Of a stretch of DNA of 64,000 nt, positions 10,866 to 25,545 are shown in pieces. Origin of the DNA: Atrichornis clamosus (lineage: Eukaryota; Chordata; Aves; Passeriformes; Menuridae); the NCBI GenBank assembly GCA_013400975.1, contig WBMZ01005338.1, forward strand, positions 1 to 64,000, given 5' to 3'. Numbering within the stretch: the first letter of the stretch is position 1; each line of letters starts with the position of its first letter. The notes below the pieces were generated by a model. That model did no database searches. It was not told the DNA's origin and was given only the letters and a program-made list of their open reading frames with translations. A program made the position numbers and the translations under genes.

Positions 10866-13800
10866 AACTTAATGAAATACACAGTGTAAAAAGGGTATTT
10901 TTCCAATGGAAATGTTTACGTGGGCCTCTCATCTGTACCTAGTTATCGGTAATTTTGGGTTGTATTCTTCTAATGCTAGATGGCCAGGGTTTTGGAATTT
11001 AAGTCTGAGGGGATCGCTTAGGTTTCACTGTAGCATTTTTAGAAATGAATAAGCATAGAATTAAAAGAGAATAGACCATTTTAATTGTTGCAATTCAATA
11101 AATTTTTAATATTATTTACCTGAAATATCAGATTGTGACATTTCATCAGACAGAAAAAAAAAACTCCAAGAAAAGTAAAAATTCTTACGATGATAAAAAG
11201 TAATTTCCTGTGTAGCTATGGTTCTAATTAGATAAGTCATGAGTCAAGAACTCAAAAGGTCAATGAAACCAGTGTTCTGGTCATGAGGACAGCACCCCAA
11301 AGTTATAAATGCATCCACAATTACACATCGACTAATTTTTACGTATGTATTATCTCCCAGATGTTCTGTGGTTTGTGTTGTTAGTGCAGGAATCCATATG
11401 GGAATATGTGAACATAATATGTAAATCTGGATATACGTTATGTCCACGAATAAATTTCTTAATCTCATTCATTTTAGTTACTGGTTCCAACAATTCTACC
11501 CCTAAAAACCAGAAGGCATTGTGAGGCTCTGTTCATTCATTAAAAGCAAGAAATCTGCTGTGACAGATTTGCATGAGCAGTGCTAGAAATCTATAACGAA
11601 AAAGAAATTATGTGCTCATAGGATTATAACCCGTACAGGGAAAGGGTATTTCTTCTTTCTATTTGCATAATCCTGTTTCATAGACTTAAACCATAATTTG
11701 TTAAACTGGGAAATTCCTTGTCCACATTTTAAAGTGTTAAAGCTATTACTGCTTCCTGCACTAATATTATAACTGACATTCATCATCTTCATATCCTTTG
11801 ATTAAATTATCATATCTGTTGATATTATTCCAATATTTCAAAGATACAAGAAATACAGTGTTTCCTACTGTGTTAGAGACAGTCTTTCACTCAGAATATT
11901 TGTCTTATTTTGATAAGATTAAAACATATTTCTCCCTTGCTTTTCCTCTGCCTTTTGTTTTCCTCATATTATTTTATGAGTTTTGTTTTTAGAACTTTTT
12001 GTTTTGCTATGTTTTAAGTCTTCTGCAAGAAAAGAATCTTCTGGGAAAAAGAAAAAAAAAAGAAAACTGGGATTCAAAATAAACACTTCTCATCTGAACC
12101 ACCCTCAGCAGACCAGCAAACTCCTCCCTTAAACATTCAGATATATGACTGTACATGAAAATCAGATGGGCATGAGGAACTGATTCCATTTGCCAAATGC
12201 AGTTTTGATCCATATGGCAAACAGCTGCTGCTCAGATGAGCAAACTTCTGAGAAGCTAATTTGCTAAACCCAAATAGAGGATCTTGCAGTCAAAAGTAAA
12301 TGCATCATAGCACCTTGCAGCTTTTATTTGCTCTCATCAGCACTGATAATACAGAGTCTCTTGTGACATGCTCTTTCTTTCTTTGAGAGTAACCTGCAAG
12401 GCAGGCAACAACAAATACACAACATGCAGGATCTGAGTGCTTGCCATTGCTGAAACATGCAGTAATGAGAAAAACAATTCCTTGTAGTCAGCGAATTACC
12501 ACAGACATTTTCAGGAATTGTGATAATCCTGAGTTTACACAGAGTCACTCCAGAAAATTTGTTTTGGGTTTGTGGTGTTATCACTGCCACTCAGCACTAA
12601 CCTGTTTCTGCCTCAATGTATCTAGGGGAAAACCTGCCAATTGATTTTATCATGAACAGTTGCAAGGGCTGTTAAAAATCCCACCTTTAACAACTTAGAG
12701 CACATATGTGAGCTGAGGTTCATGCTGTTTCACTGCCTGCAGCTTTTGTAGGAAACCCTAACTTGCTTTCCGAGTCTGTAGCAATGTTTGCAAATCTCTT
12801 AAAGAGTCCTTCCTTTCCACGGAAGAGCCATGCCATATTTCTTACCATCCACAAAGCTCCCTCATGGAGGGCCTGTCCGGGTATGTCCAGCATCATGTTA
12901 ATCTGTGGGGAGTGCTGAAGCTTTGGGTTCTACACTGAGACACCTTCCAGACATATCCGAAATCATGAATCCAAGCCAATGAGCTGCATGTCTTGTCTCA
13001 GGATTTAGGTCTTGAATGTCCTCAACAACACAGATTTATGCTATGCCTTACTTATGCGAATTATACAAACATATAAGGGAGATGATATAGAGAGATATCT
13101 TTTGCAGAGATTGGATACACATAGCAACAGGTTGCCAGGAAAATGACTTGAAAACAGCAACTGCCCTGATTTGTATGTGTTTCTGTTATTTTGTCTTGTA
13201 ATAGGATTAATTTGTAGTACATTTTTTCTCATCAAATTAAGATCACTTAGAGAGTTCAGCTCTTTCATTATAAAATTCAATAATGGCACTTTTTTTTTTT
13301 CCTCCACATATGTGCTGGAGGTATCTGAATTGTAAAAAGTCACAGACTAGGTGAAAAATAAATAAGATATTTACTGCCAACTTATCTCTGGAATAAGTCC
13401 ATAAAAACTGAAGGAGGGAGAAAATAAGATGACTGAGGCCAGAAGGTCAGCTGGAAGGTTTGCCAGTTGAAGTTTGAGCAAGGCAATATGTGAGAAAATA
13501 ACTGCTGTGTGGATACTTACATATTAAGGTCGGTAATAATTGCAGTTCATTTTCTTTTTGGTACTTATTATAAGAAAGACAAGGTAAGAGGATAACATAA
13601 CGTCTAACTTTCATGTACATATTTGTCAAGAATATTTAAAAGTCAAGTTAGATGCCTAGTTTTGCTTACAGGTCTAACTTCATGAATTATTTGGATATAT
13701 TTCTTTATCTTTCACTCTTCAACCAGATATAAATCTGAAGACTTTTAACCTGACAATCAATAACATTTTCTAGAGGCTTTATTCAAAAGTGTTTGTAATT

Positions 13801-16099
13801 TTTGTCTGCTGTGAGAGAATATAATTTTATATCTTTTCCTGTTATGACTTTCTTAATTACATTTTTGTTTCTTTCAGCCTTTTTTCCTTGATTGGAACCA
13901 CTCACTAATGATCATCAGAATATTTTATATATGTGATCCTAATTTGTGGTGCTACATCATTTATTTCCTCCATCAAAGTCTCTAAATTTGGCTGCTCAAA
14001 TTGGGATTGGAATTCTTGAAGAAATACATAGAGCCGAATTTCGAACTTCAGGACTTGTCTTGTTTTCAGTAAATTAATGCCCATTTTATACTCTGCCTCA
14101 GAGATTTCCCTGAAAATTGTTTTTTACAGAGTGAAAATACATCAGGTAAAATTCCAAAATATTTATTGTTTAAATAATATTTGACTATGAATGGAAGCCA
14201 TATGGCTTGAAAATGTTTGAGGTGGTTTTAGGTTTTTGAGGGGTTTTTTGAGAGGAGGAGGGTTTAATTAACATCCATGCTGTGACAGGTACAAATTGTA
14301 TTCCCTTCTTCCCTTAGCTCCTGGTTTGCAGACAATAACACCCAGGAAATTGGATCAGATCAGAGCAGCTGTTCAGCCTTGCCCCTTAATCTGAATCACA
14401 GAAATAAAGATTTTGACTCACATTGCCCACAGTTCAGGTTAGACACAACCTGTAAGACTTCTATAACCATCCCCTGAAACCTGTCAATAGTGTAAAGTGA
14501 AATGGAAAGGAAGAAATGGGATATAAATGCTACTCATCAACACCTGAGGCAGAAAGATGTGGTAGCTCATAATAGGTCACTATGCTTAGTATGGGTGGGT
14601 TTCTCAGAAGAACAGGAAGCAGAAAGTTAAACTGAAATGGAGAATGTTGCGCTCAGATTTATATTTTCAGTGTTTGGGCTAATCAGATCTTGAACTATTC
14701 AGCTACACGTTGCCTCACAGTTGGGCATGTAAGAAAGACAGGGTTTAGTTTTGAATAACAGAACTTTTTATTGTAAAGCCTTTTCATCCTTCTAAATATT
14801 AGTGCTCCCTTAAGAGTCTCCAGGTTGGGGTCAATGCCTCCAAATCACTTTTTATTTTGCCAGCTTCCTGTTGGTAATAGAGATGGACTACCAGAGAACA
14901 GCAGTATCTCTCTGTCATTTACCAGACCGAAAGGATTGAGTTCTGTCAAGCAGTGTTGGCAAAGCCTAAATTTACATACCTGACTTTTCTCTGCTTCTGT
15001 ATTTATGGCTGTTGAACTATATGATATTTCTCTGTTATGAGATCCACATGTAAGTCTGGGCACATTGTACTGTTGAATTTCATTTTATTCCTAGCACCTT
15101 CAGTGCTCTAAGTAATCATTCTTACAATGATAATGTTTATGTTTAACCTGCTTCATGTTGAGTGTTCTCCTAACACTACCTCAGGGCAAGATCCAGATCC
15201 ACAGCAGCCTCCCTTCTGCCAGATACTCAGATATCTGGACCAGAAGGAACTGTGATATGCTCCAGGTAGGTCGTCAATGCAAACAAAGAACTGGGGCTTT
15301 TGGTAATTATGAAGTATAGTGTGACACTCAGTCTAAGTACTCACAACATCTTCTAACATGCTACTATTAAAAAGCTCTATGGAAAGATGTCTACTTTTTA
15401 TTCTTTAGCCACTAATTAGAAATACTGAACAACAGTGGTTCCAAAGAATTACACTGGCTCTACTCTGTCAGGTACCTGCATCACAACCTATTATTATCTT
15501 ACTTTCACAAGTTCATAATTTTATTGTAGTAAAATTAATAGCTTTCTACATGACATAATATCAGAATGCTCTTTGGATATGCACACTGTCTAGAAAACAG
15601 TGACATTGGAAGTTTCCTGTTGGCATGCCATGATTAACTTTGATAAACTCATTGTGTATTATGTCATTTTCTGTTTATTGTGAAATCTTCAATTACACTT
15701 TCTCCAGGTGTTCCATATTACAAAGGTTAAACAATTGTTCCTCAGCCACCCAAGATCTCATTTTTCTTCTTTTAAATACAAATTTTGTGTTGTACAGCTT
15801 CTAGCTCTAAAGGACAATCTTCAACTTGACAAATTCTTTATTATTTCTTGCTTCATTCTGAGTCAGTTTTCTTTAAGGTCTGAAGTGATGCTTTCCAGCC
15901 CTCCCAAATTCAGCATATCACTTCACAAGACATGAATGCAGGCACTGCCCAAAGACCTCCTACTTGTCAATGGGGAGACAGGAATTTTCAGACACAAATT
16001 TAGATCTTAAGGAGTTTGAACTGCTGTTTATATAGGTTTTCTTTCCCATTGATTTTAAAGGAGTGTGGGAAAATCAGGCTTCTGATTATTCTGCTTCAT

Positions 16100-16460
16100 T
16101 CTTAACACTGGGGAAGCTCTGTTTGGAAACAAATGCCCCTCCCTGGCCCCGGGGCTTCCTCTGCCCCATATTCCAGCCCCCAGGGTCATCAGTCCCTGCC
16201 CCAGAGAGGCCATAGGACACATCTCCAGCCCTGCTACAACCCCGTACATGGTTCTGTGATGTCCTAGCCTGGCCTCAGCCCAGCCCTGTCCACACGGCTC
16301 TGCCCAGCCATCCCGGACAGTGACTGACCCTGGTTCCCCCGGGTGGCCTGGATCCAACCCCTCCTGCTGGCCAAAGTCTCAGCCTCTTGCTATCTGCAAG
16401 GAGGTGCCAAAAGCCTGGGGCTAGGAGTGCCTTGGCTCATCCCTGGCCTATCCATCTCAT
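16100..16460. other. GC-rich, CpG-poor block of unknown origin
   Basis: About 360 bases rich in CCC and GGG runs, with CAGCC and CTGGCC words and few CpG, between AT-rich flanks. Abrupt edges suggest an insertion, for example a degraded LTR or another repeat, but no terminal repeats or target duplication could be identified. No coding frame resembles a known protein. Confidence 0.35.
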
Positions 16461-19400
16461 TGTTCCAACAGTTGCCCTGTTGAGTGTTGGGGTTTGGTGC
16501 CACGCTGGGCTGCCTTTTATCTTGAGCCCTCACTGAACCTCAGGAATCAAACTTCCATGTTTTAGACATTAGTAGAAGAATGTTTTGCTCACCTGTTTTA
16601 TTTTCATCGTAAAGGCAATTCCAGCTTGGCTTTTCAAAATTGTCACTTTGTTCTTGCACTTTTTGACCTTTATAGTAAAGCTTCTTTTAATGATGAGTCC
16701 TTTTCCCATTCCAGATAGACTCCCTGTTTACTCCCAGTATCCTTTTTATGAGATGGCTGTTTATCCACTTAGGCCTTTAAAAAGCTTACTTAAAAGTTTT
16801 CTCCCTCTGGATGAGATGCGAATCCCAGATAATTTTTGTACATTTGACTTAGATAAATTCCAGTCTTGCTCCTCGATGAAGTTTTTGAGCTATTTGGTCC
16901 AGCTAACTTCATTAATTAATTTTCTTAATTATCAAAATTTGTACTTTGGAAACAAAAACCAAAACAAATCCTTAGCTCCTGACCCATCCTGCTGAAGTCA
17001 TTTAGAGGGGAATGAGTCCAGGATGGTAATACTTCCCCCTGTTTGCACAATGTATTTGTGAAGTGATTTATACTAGTCCAGTCAAAATGCAAGCACTTCT
17101 GTTGATATTGAGTTTAATTGGGCACAGTAATGACTAAAGGCTTTCAAAGGTCACTGCATCCAGATGTTCAGCTATTAGTCACCATCACCCAACAAACTTT
17201 CTACAGTAAATAAAGATAAAATAAAGAAACAGTACAACCTTCAACAAAATTAGTGTCTGGGACTGGTAGGATTATATACTTGTGCTTTCTGGTCCGCTCT
17301 GTTCAGTTCTCTGAGAACACAAAATCTTACTGAAAATTTTTTTTTCCCCTATAAGGAAACATCCTTTGCTTTTTTTAGCAAGTAGGCTTTACTTTCATGA
17401 GTAATGCAATTATAGTTTGAAACTTGCAGTTCTTATAACAATTCTGACAATTTACCCTTTGAATAATCAAAGTGTTCTGAACACTACAATGTGTATAACC
17501 CCTTGCCTTGGAAAGTTTAAGTAACTCCTCATTGCTTTCTCAGCAAAGTTTAGGTACTAATATTGAAAATGCAGCTTTTTAAGTTTCAAAAATTCATCCT
17601 AGTGGAATCAACGTTCGTGTTCTTTATCTTTGGTTTATTAATAACTAATGCACTCATCTTTTAAAAAAAAATTTTACAGAAATTGAATGCATAATTTCTA
17701 GAAAACAGCTTTTGTAAACTGACTGCCTCTGATAAAATTTCATACTCATGTCATATTTTCATATTTAAATCTAAAATAATTCTTCCAATTTTTTTCTATT
17801 CTCTTCCTAAAGATGCACATAGGCCTTTTAAATTTTCATAAGCTCTCCATATTTCAGCTTCTTGTTTACTCAGAGTTTTAAGAAACACAAATACATTTCC
17901 ATCTCTTAGAAACTAGTGCAGGGTTTAGTCTTCTGAGAACTCAAAAAGTTCCATTTGAAAAGTTCCATAAAAAAGTTATTTTAATTTTAGGAGAGTTTAA
18001 AATCAAATTATTTAAAATGTCAGTGCTCTGCCTGCTCTTATAGACATGAGTTGGTGAAAATTATTCATTTAGAGTGAATGGAAACCTAAGTAGGAATTGA
18101 ATCTATTGCTGAACAACCATTCATCATTGAATTCTGTACAAATGCTTTTCATATTTAATTAGAATTCACATAATCAAATGTTATGAGAAGGCAACATTTC
18201 ACAGATCTTTTTGCTTATCATGTTAAAACTTAGAGAAGTGCTATGAGAAACCTGTAATTTAATCAGATATATACCATGGAACATTCCTACACTGAAGCAG
18301 GAAAGCAATGCTATTGAATCTTCTTTCCAATCCATCTTTACCATGTTTCATCCGAAAGGCTGTGCTCCTTATTTATCAGCACTCTGCTTCCCCAGTGAGA
18401 TAAACAGCATTCTTTAAAAGATATATTGCCAGAATTTACAGTAGAATTCATTTGCTGAAGTGATAAATTTAGAGCTAAGACAGAATACAGTCTCATTTAA
18501 TCTGAGAACATTGTCACAATTTATGTAATGGGCTGCTCTAAAGGTTAACAAGAAAACATCCTATCTCTTTTTTCAAATGTCAGCCAAATATTTTATAGAT
18601 TTCTCTCCATCCTCTCTTGTAGACCCTTTAGTTAAATTAGCACAGCTGTCTGAGAGATCAGATTTAAGGCCTTCCAATGTTCCCTTGATCTGAGAACAGA
18701 TGCCTCAGGAGTATTGCAAGGTAAAAGGTAAAATGGACTAGTGAAGCACATTATTTTCTAAGCACATTATAAACATAGAATTGATAAGTAGGTAGGTAAG
18801 GATACTGTCTCTGTATTAAGAGACTAAAAATCCTGGAAACAAGCTTACAGTGTCCAAAAGCAGATCCAAATAAAATACACTCTATTTATAGAAACAACCA
18901 GTAGTATTTTGGTTGGTTAAAGACCCAGTCAAAAGGTAGTTTAACAGGATGACTAAAATCTAGCATTGATATTGAATGGCAATAAGTGTAATTTACAAAA
19001 GAAAAGTTTGAGACTTTGATGAAAATATGACCTCTAGGCACACAGCAAGGAAAAATTCTTTTCCATTCTCTTGTTATTTTACCTTTGCTGACTGTTGAAG
19101 GCAAATTTTCTAAAATTACCCTTGCGCTCTAAAATGGAATCCAGCATTGTGCTTTGAGCATGATGATCAAAGGTTGTCTGTCTTCTGGTGCCTCCACAAA
19201 TGAGACCCTCCAGCCATAGACAGCTTCACCAATCCATTTGAAAACAACCAACCACTGAAATAAGGGAGGACAAATTTTCTTTCCTTGAGCTTATTTCCCA
19301 TAAATGCTAGCTGTACTCTTAAGTAGGCTGCTTGGCTCAAGAGACAAATTAGAGTAGGAAATAAGGCCTCTTGACTGTCTGCCCACTCATGCTGATGCAC

Positions 19401-20633
19401 AAAGTGAAATTTAAAAAAGGTAGTATGAGCACTCCTGACACCACCTCCTGCAGGTAAAAAGAAATCTTGTCCTCAAATATCTGACCACTAAACAGAAGAG
19501 GAAGAGCCTAAGTTTCAAAGAAAAAATTTTCCCAAGACCTACTTCCATGCAAAGACCCTCCATAAGTGGACCAACAATGTTCTTGGTTCTGCTCTAGTCC
19601 CTAAAGGAAGTGGTCAGGGAGACATCAGATAAACCCTTTCTGTATCCAATGGTCCTATGGTAAAGTCAACATAGATGAGATGTACATATGCAAAACAAAG
19701 TGCAGTATTTTCTATATTTCTATATTAATAAACCCTGTCATGGCTAATTCTTATTTTGGGAACACCTGAAAAAATGAGCAAGCAGAAGGACTGGAATAGA
19801 CAAATGATACTTTCAGTCTTTGAACTAACAGTAGCATAAGATTTTTTAATATGTCACAGATATAGAGCAGAAGCATCTTGAAATCTTACTAGGGATTTTG
19901 TAGGATCTAAGGTTTACTTGTCCATTTTCTTCTGATCAGAGCAATTCAAGGACAAACAGACCATCTATACATTAAAAATTATATGCTGTTTGTGTTGCAG
20001 TTTTTATATTGTAATACTGTCCCTGTTGAATCGTCACTAAGAATTTAGTCTTTAAGGATGAAAACCAGTACAAGTATTTTATAAATTATTGTTATAGGCA
20101 CAGTAATGTGTTTTATACAAACATAAGACCTTTATGAACATACCTAAGGAAATGGGAAGAGATCGATATCATATTGTTGGAACAGAAATACAGTGTATCG
20201 TAGAGGTACGTACTGAAGCACCTACTGCAGAAAAAGCAGTTAAAAGGACTCTTCTATCATACTGCTCTTGGCATCAGTCAAAATAAATGGAACCTACTTT
20301 ACTAGAAATTGTCATCAGTTTCCCATTTGTGCTGTAAAATTAGCAACTCCAGCATTGTTGGGAACAGGGAGGAGAAGACACACTACAGTTTAAAGTTTTC
20401 TGAGTTTTAAAAATGTTTTTTCAAACACTTGGTGTTTTACTACATTAGTTTAAGCATTGTGAAACATCCCATCCACCCTTGTAATTAAGCTACTGTTTAT
20501 TTGTTTTTATGGAGTTTAAATTAAAACCATGATTTTTCCTACCTAAAGGGAAGCCAGGGTTGAGCAAACATCAAGAAAATCATAAAAGAGAAACTTCTGT
20601 ATGATGTTGCTTGCTTTTTCCTATAAAATATAA

Positions 20634-20705
20634 AGGGTGAAATCCTAGCCTATTGAAGTCATTGGGAGATTTGTAATTGACTTTGAAAGGCCGAGATTTC
20701 ACCCC
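20634..20705. mobile_element. 72-bp hairpin MITE with TAA target-site duplication
   Basis: The element starts AGGGTGAAATC and ends GATTTCACCCC, and the two halves are inverted copies of each other for about 29 bases (about 22 matches), leaving a short centre. It is flanked by TAA at 20,631-20,633 and 20,706-20,708. Three-base TWA duplications are typical of PIF/Harbinger-type DNA transposons. The inner words GAAGTCATTGGGAG and TTGACTTTGAAAGGCC resemble a short palindromic MITE family that I recall as common in archosaur and turtle genomes, possibly the one called Chompy; the family name is from memory. Non-autonomous, no coding capacity. Confidence 0.65.
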
Positions 20706-23700
20706 TAAGAAACAAGGCTAAATTTTCCAAAAGCAGTTTCTGATTTGGAGTGCTTGTATGTGCCTGCTTGATCCTTTGACTGTGCTGAGCTTTAATACTC
20801 TAGAACTCAGACTTGCTGATGTTCAGCACTTCTAAAATAGCCTCTCACTTGTCTTAATTTGGATGCTTAAATCATCACTACAACAGGAATTAAAAGCTGC
20901 CTTTGGAAATTTTTAGCCTACTTCTTTAAAAAGAGGTTCTAAAAACCATACTGTGCATATCAGAAACTTTGTTATTGCTATTAAAATAAGCTGTGTGGAA
21001 TAAATTGAGAGCAGAAGTGAAAATTGGCAAGAGATATGATCATGCAAATAGAAGTTTTTCAGTGTTGTCCTGGTTTTTGTAACCCTGCTTCAGTGGACAT
21101 GTTGAAAAAGGGAGAAAGAGCTAGTGGGATATTTCCATCAGACCCTATTAAGAGATAAGAAGAGTCTGAAACTACAGAAAACAGAAGTGACATATTTACA
21201 GTGCTTGCAAAAGAGAGGTAGAGAGAATGGGTTTGTTTAAAGGGCATATTTAAATTTAGATTGGCAGTTTCATATTGTTTAAACAATTTCCTCATCACAG
21301 ACTGTTTGGTTTTTTCTTCCTGAACTCACGTGCTTACCATGTTGCCAACAATCATTATCAACAGACACCTAAAAGAAGAATAATATGCAATTGGAAATTA
21401 AAAATGCTTAGAGAGTATGGGTTGAATTTTTGAAGGTGTTTCACAAAAGGTACAAAGTTATCGCTGCTTTGCTGTCTCCAGCAGGTGTTATGAGTTTTTT
21501 CTAATATTTCCTCCTTTGTTATAAATATTGGCTGAGGTAGATGAGAAAAAGGGAGAATTTTTTAAGAAGAAAAAAAAGAGAAAGTAAGTTCATAGTGCAG
21601 CTGAATTCTTACTGGGATGGATTTAAATGAAGAAATTTGGTGTATCTCCATATCACTGGAAGAAGAAGAGGTCCAGGGCTGCTCAAGTATGTTTTTCTTC
21701 CACTCAAAGTATGTAGCATTTAGGAAACCAAGGAGTAGCCAATGTTACACTTTGTTATTTTGCATTGTGTCAAATATCTACGAAGGAATTAGAAACACCC
21801 ATGATGTTGCATGCGTCAAAATCCAACTCCTTCCCTTTTGCTACGTGAAAGAGCAGACACAGGCTATATTCTGGGATAGGTCAGCTACCAGGATAGTTAT
21901 AGGCCACCAGATGCATGGGAAAACAAAGATTGATGTGGTTAGCATCACCTTTGATTCTTTCACTTATACAGCTGAGATGTAAGTGCAAGTCCAGAGCAAA
22001 GCTTCAACTCATATCTTCAGCACCCTAGAAGATGGAATGACTAACTTTCCCATCAAACCTTTACTCCATTCCTATTTTACACCCCCAATGCAAAGGGTGT
22101 TTCTGCAAACAAAATGAGATTAATTGCTGGCATTTCAGATATTGAATACTTTTAGGACATAAAATATATGTGTTGTGGAGGGTCTGACTTGAGTGGTTCT
22201 TCTTCTTAGGTATTTTTTTAAGTAGACCAGAAGTATTGTTCTAGAAAAACAAATAAAAATATGTGTAAGCTGATATCTCGTTTCTTTTCTGAAACACATT
22301 GCAGAAAGTAATTAGTTTCAAAATTATGCCAGTTATGATGTTTACTATTCAGTTTATCTTAGCTTAATGGAACATCCTGCTCTTGGATAACATTTCTCAC
22401 CTCTTAAAATATAAGTGTTCTGAGCTCCAAAAGCCAAGATGTTATTGATTAGAATGAAAATACATACGCATATACTTTTTCCCCTCGTTAAAAATTTCCA
22501 CATCTTGTGTATATTTTATAAAGAGATCAGACCAAGAAGTAGCTGGGGTTTAAAAGTTTCAACAGGACATGGAATTAGTAGACACTGTACTGAAATGTAC
22601 AGTCTTGTTCCAGAAAAAAACAGATACGTGATTTGAAAATTGCCTGATGAGCACTCTTTGAACTGATGTTCTTTTTTTTTTTTTTAATTAACTTGTTTAG
22701 GGCTTTATTCTGTCTCCAGTTCATTTCACACAGTCTTAAATATGCTTGCACAGAATGAAATTAATTTAGGAGATAATAAACTAGTGTGTTTTCAGCAAAC
22801 TTTGTAAGCAAAGGAAGCAAATCATACTATTATCTATAAATTCATTCATCATTAAGATTTATACTTCAGGAATATAGAAAGTATGAAGGTCCTGTGAAGA
22901 CACAGCTAAAACTTTTTATTGGTCAACGTCCATTTTTGCACAATATAATGAATAAAAACCAGTTTGAAATGTCCTTATCTTCAAAAAATCTTTCATATCT
23001 CTTGCATACAACTGGAGTTTCTAAAAGTGAGTTATAACTTACTTTCCTCTGAAAATATATACACTTTTTTTTTCCCTTTTTTTATTTTAGGGAAATAATA
23101 TTTTAGATGAAGAACAATCCAACAATAACTGGCTGTAATGAATATTGAAAAATGTTTTCCGGTGTGCACTACAGGAAGATGTAGACCTTGTGGAAATGGA
23201 AAGTCGACCATATTGGGCCTAGCCACATTGCAAACTCCGGATGAAAATGAAATTCGAGTAAGAGTAGAAGAATACACAAATAACAAAGTACTATGCATAA
23301 ATATCAGGAGCATTTAAGGCACAAATATTCTGCTATAGTAGAGGGATTTTTAAAAGCAACCAAAAACTGAAACTGAAAGGCTTACTTGATTACATATGAT
23401 CTATATTCTGATTGTTGTCTATGTATGTCTGTATCTGTACATTGTATTATGAAATTTTCAAAGGAGCAAAAGAAAAACAGGTAGCAATGTTCAAATAACA
23501 CTGACTTTTCCCTTGACTCTTTTGAAAACCCAAAGGGAAATGTGCAATCTGCTACCCTCCTTAGCCTGCTAATTAGCCCTGTTGAAGACAGACAGGAATG
23601 CTCTACTGGTTTTCCATAAAGGTATGAGAAGATGACATATTTGTGACTACGTTCACATTACCAGAAAGAGTTTTCCAGCTCAGTTATCACACTGATTTGC

Positions 23701-25489
23701 CAAACAAAAATGTGTGTCAGCAGTTCGTGTCCCAAAAGAGACATGTTGCTACGGTTGAATTTTTTTAACAGGTCATCCCAAAATTTGAACAACTGGACCA
23801 AATTCTAGACTCTTTTATACTGTGGCATATTTAATAAAGGAAAACAAGCAATAAGGGATTATCAAGCAGATCACTGGCCATTCAAACATCTCTGCTCTAC
23901 AAATTGATATATACCCACATGTGGTATCTTAAGGAAAATTATGATGATTTTGAGGAATAATATGCAAATGGATAAACAAAATGGCACTATTATTTATATC
24001 AACATTGTGCAAGAGTGGAGGAAATAAAAATTTAGTTTTATTCCATATTTGGAGGTGGTTGGAGTTGGAAAATGAGTTGTTTTGGAGACAGGCTGTGGAT
24101 AGCATTTCATTGACATCTTATTCTCATATTGGTAATAACATAGGTAGGCAGATATCCTCCTGATGCTACTACATATGCCATTCTTCACATTTGTAATTGC
24201 ATTAGTAAAAATAAAATAATTCACCATGACAAGAATCTTTGAATGTGAAGATTGATTTTTTTTTTCTCTTTGATCTCTGTTTTCAACATTGGAGTCTAAA
24301 TTCATGTTCTTACAGCATCAGATAAACAACACTAGCAAAACCAATTGATCAGTAAAGTAAATACTTGAACTAAGCTTAAAATGGCACTAAAAAGACACAT
24401 TATACTGTGGGCATGCTATGCAAATCTGTTTATGTCTTTAAAAAAAAATTCTAGGACTATATTCAAAGTTAGAGTTATGGAGAAATAATGATACTTCACA
24501 CACTTTTAAGGGCGCGATTTCACTACATGTAAGGAAATAGGGGTTTTTTGTGCAGTGAAGTAAAAAAGCTGTCTACCATTGAATAGCATTCATTATTAGA
24601 GCTATTGGACAAATATTCTTAACAGCATAGGAGTTTAGACTTGCTTTGAAGGTCAACTGTTCTAATTAAACATTGTATTCTAGCCTGTCAGTAAATTTCC
24701 ACTCTAAACTTGGTTTCACAAACAAAAAATTCTACTTAGGCAAGATATTTGTTTGAACTCATCTGTATACTCTTTGGTTTGATCTGAGCCTCAGTTACAA
24801 TAGCTGTGAGAAAATAGCACATCAGCTGTTGTGCTTTGTTCATAGGTGATGTTGCTCGAGTTTGGCATCAGGCTTCATTCTTCCAGGAAAGTCACGGTTG
24901 TGGCATATCTGAGTGAAACTGAAGTGGTATTTTGCTTTCTGATTAATTTTCCCTCTTCAGTGATTGTGCCACTACTTTATTGTGAGAACATAAAGACTAG
25001 TAGAAATCATACAAGCAGATAGAGAACCAGTAAATGGCCACCCATTTCAAAAAAAACCCCAAATGAACAGAGAAATAAAAGTAATAGGATTCAGGGTGCC
25101 CTTTTACCCTTGAATTTTCCCCATGACATGGTATCTCATGAATAATCTCTGTAAGCCACACAGCTGATGTCAGATGAGAAGGTTCAGTCACCTTTTTTTT
25201 TAAAGGGGACAGCAAAAGAAGAGGGTCACACATTTCTTTTTTAAATTTGGGAAGTACTGCAGAGCTGATCCAAACAAAGCAATAAAGTGATGCAACAAGT
25301 CCTCAATTAAAGTACTGGCTTCACAGGAAAAAAAGTACCAGAGGAAAAGAAGTGTCTTGGTGTTCTAATTTCCCTTGGTGGCCTTTTTCTCTCCTTTTTC
25401 ATGCACACTATAAGATTATTGTAATTGAATTGTGTTAGAAATGTTTTATACAGAATTGGTGAATAGAAGAGAAAAGCTATTAAACAGAG

Positions 25490-25545
25490 GCCTGACTTTG
25501 GTCTAACATTTAAGCATGTAACTGGTTCCATAAAAATTCACTCAG
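25490..25545. repeat. Possible fragment of an ancient amniote repeat
   Basis: The words ACATTTAAGCATGTAACTGG and TTCCATAAAAATTCACTC resemble part of a dispersed repeat of birds and reptiles with a TTAAGCATGTGACTAGTCCC core, as I remember it. The match is short and imperfect. Confidence 0.25.

Larger units (their letters stand above)
9104..20633. other. Intergenic DNA, AT-rich with two GC-rich patches, no gene recognised
   Basis: Contains the longest ATG-started reading frame without ambiguity, 9,486-9,911 on the plus strand (141 codons), plus one of 136 codons at 16,585-16,995. Neither resembles a known protein and both lengths fit chance in 64 kb of AT-rich DNA. Two patches stand out from the background: CpG-bearing GC-rich sequence at about 10,600-10,865 and CpG-poor GC-rich sequence at about 16,100-16,460. 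The rest shows nothing I can name. Confidence 0.6.

Noticed and set aside
16585..16995. 136-codon plus-strand ORF
   Set aside because: Hydrophobic, F/L-rich translation from T-rich DNA; no family match and no conservation evidence available.
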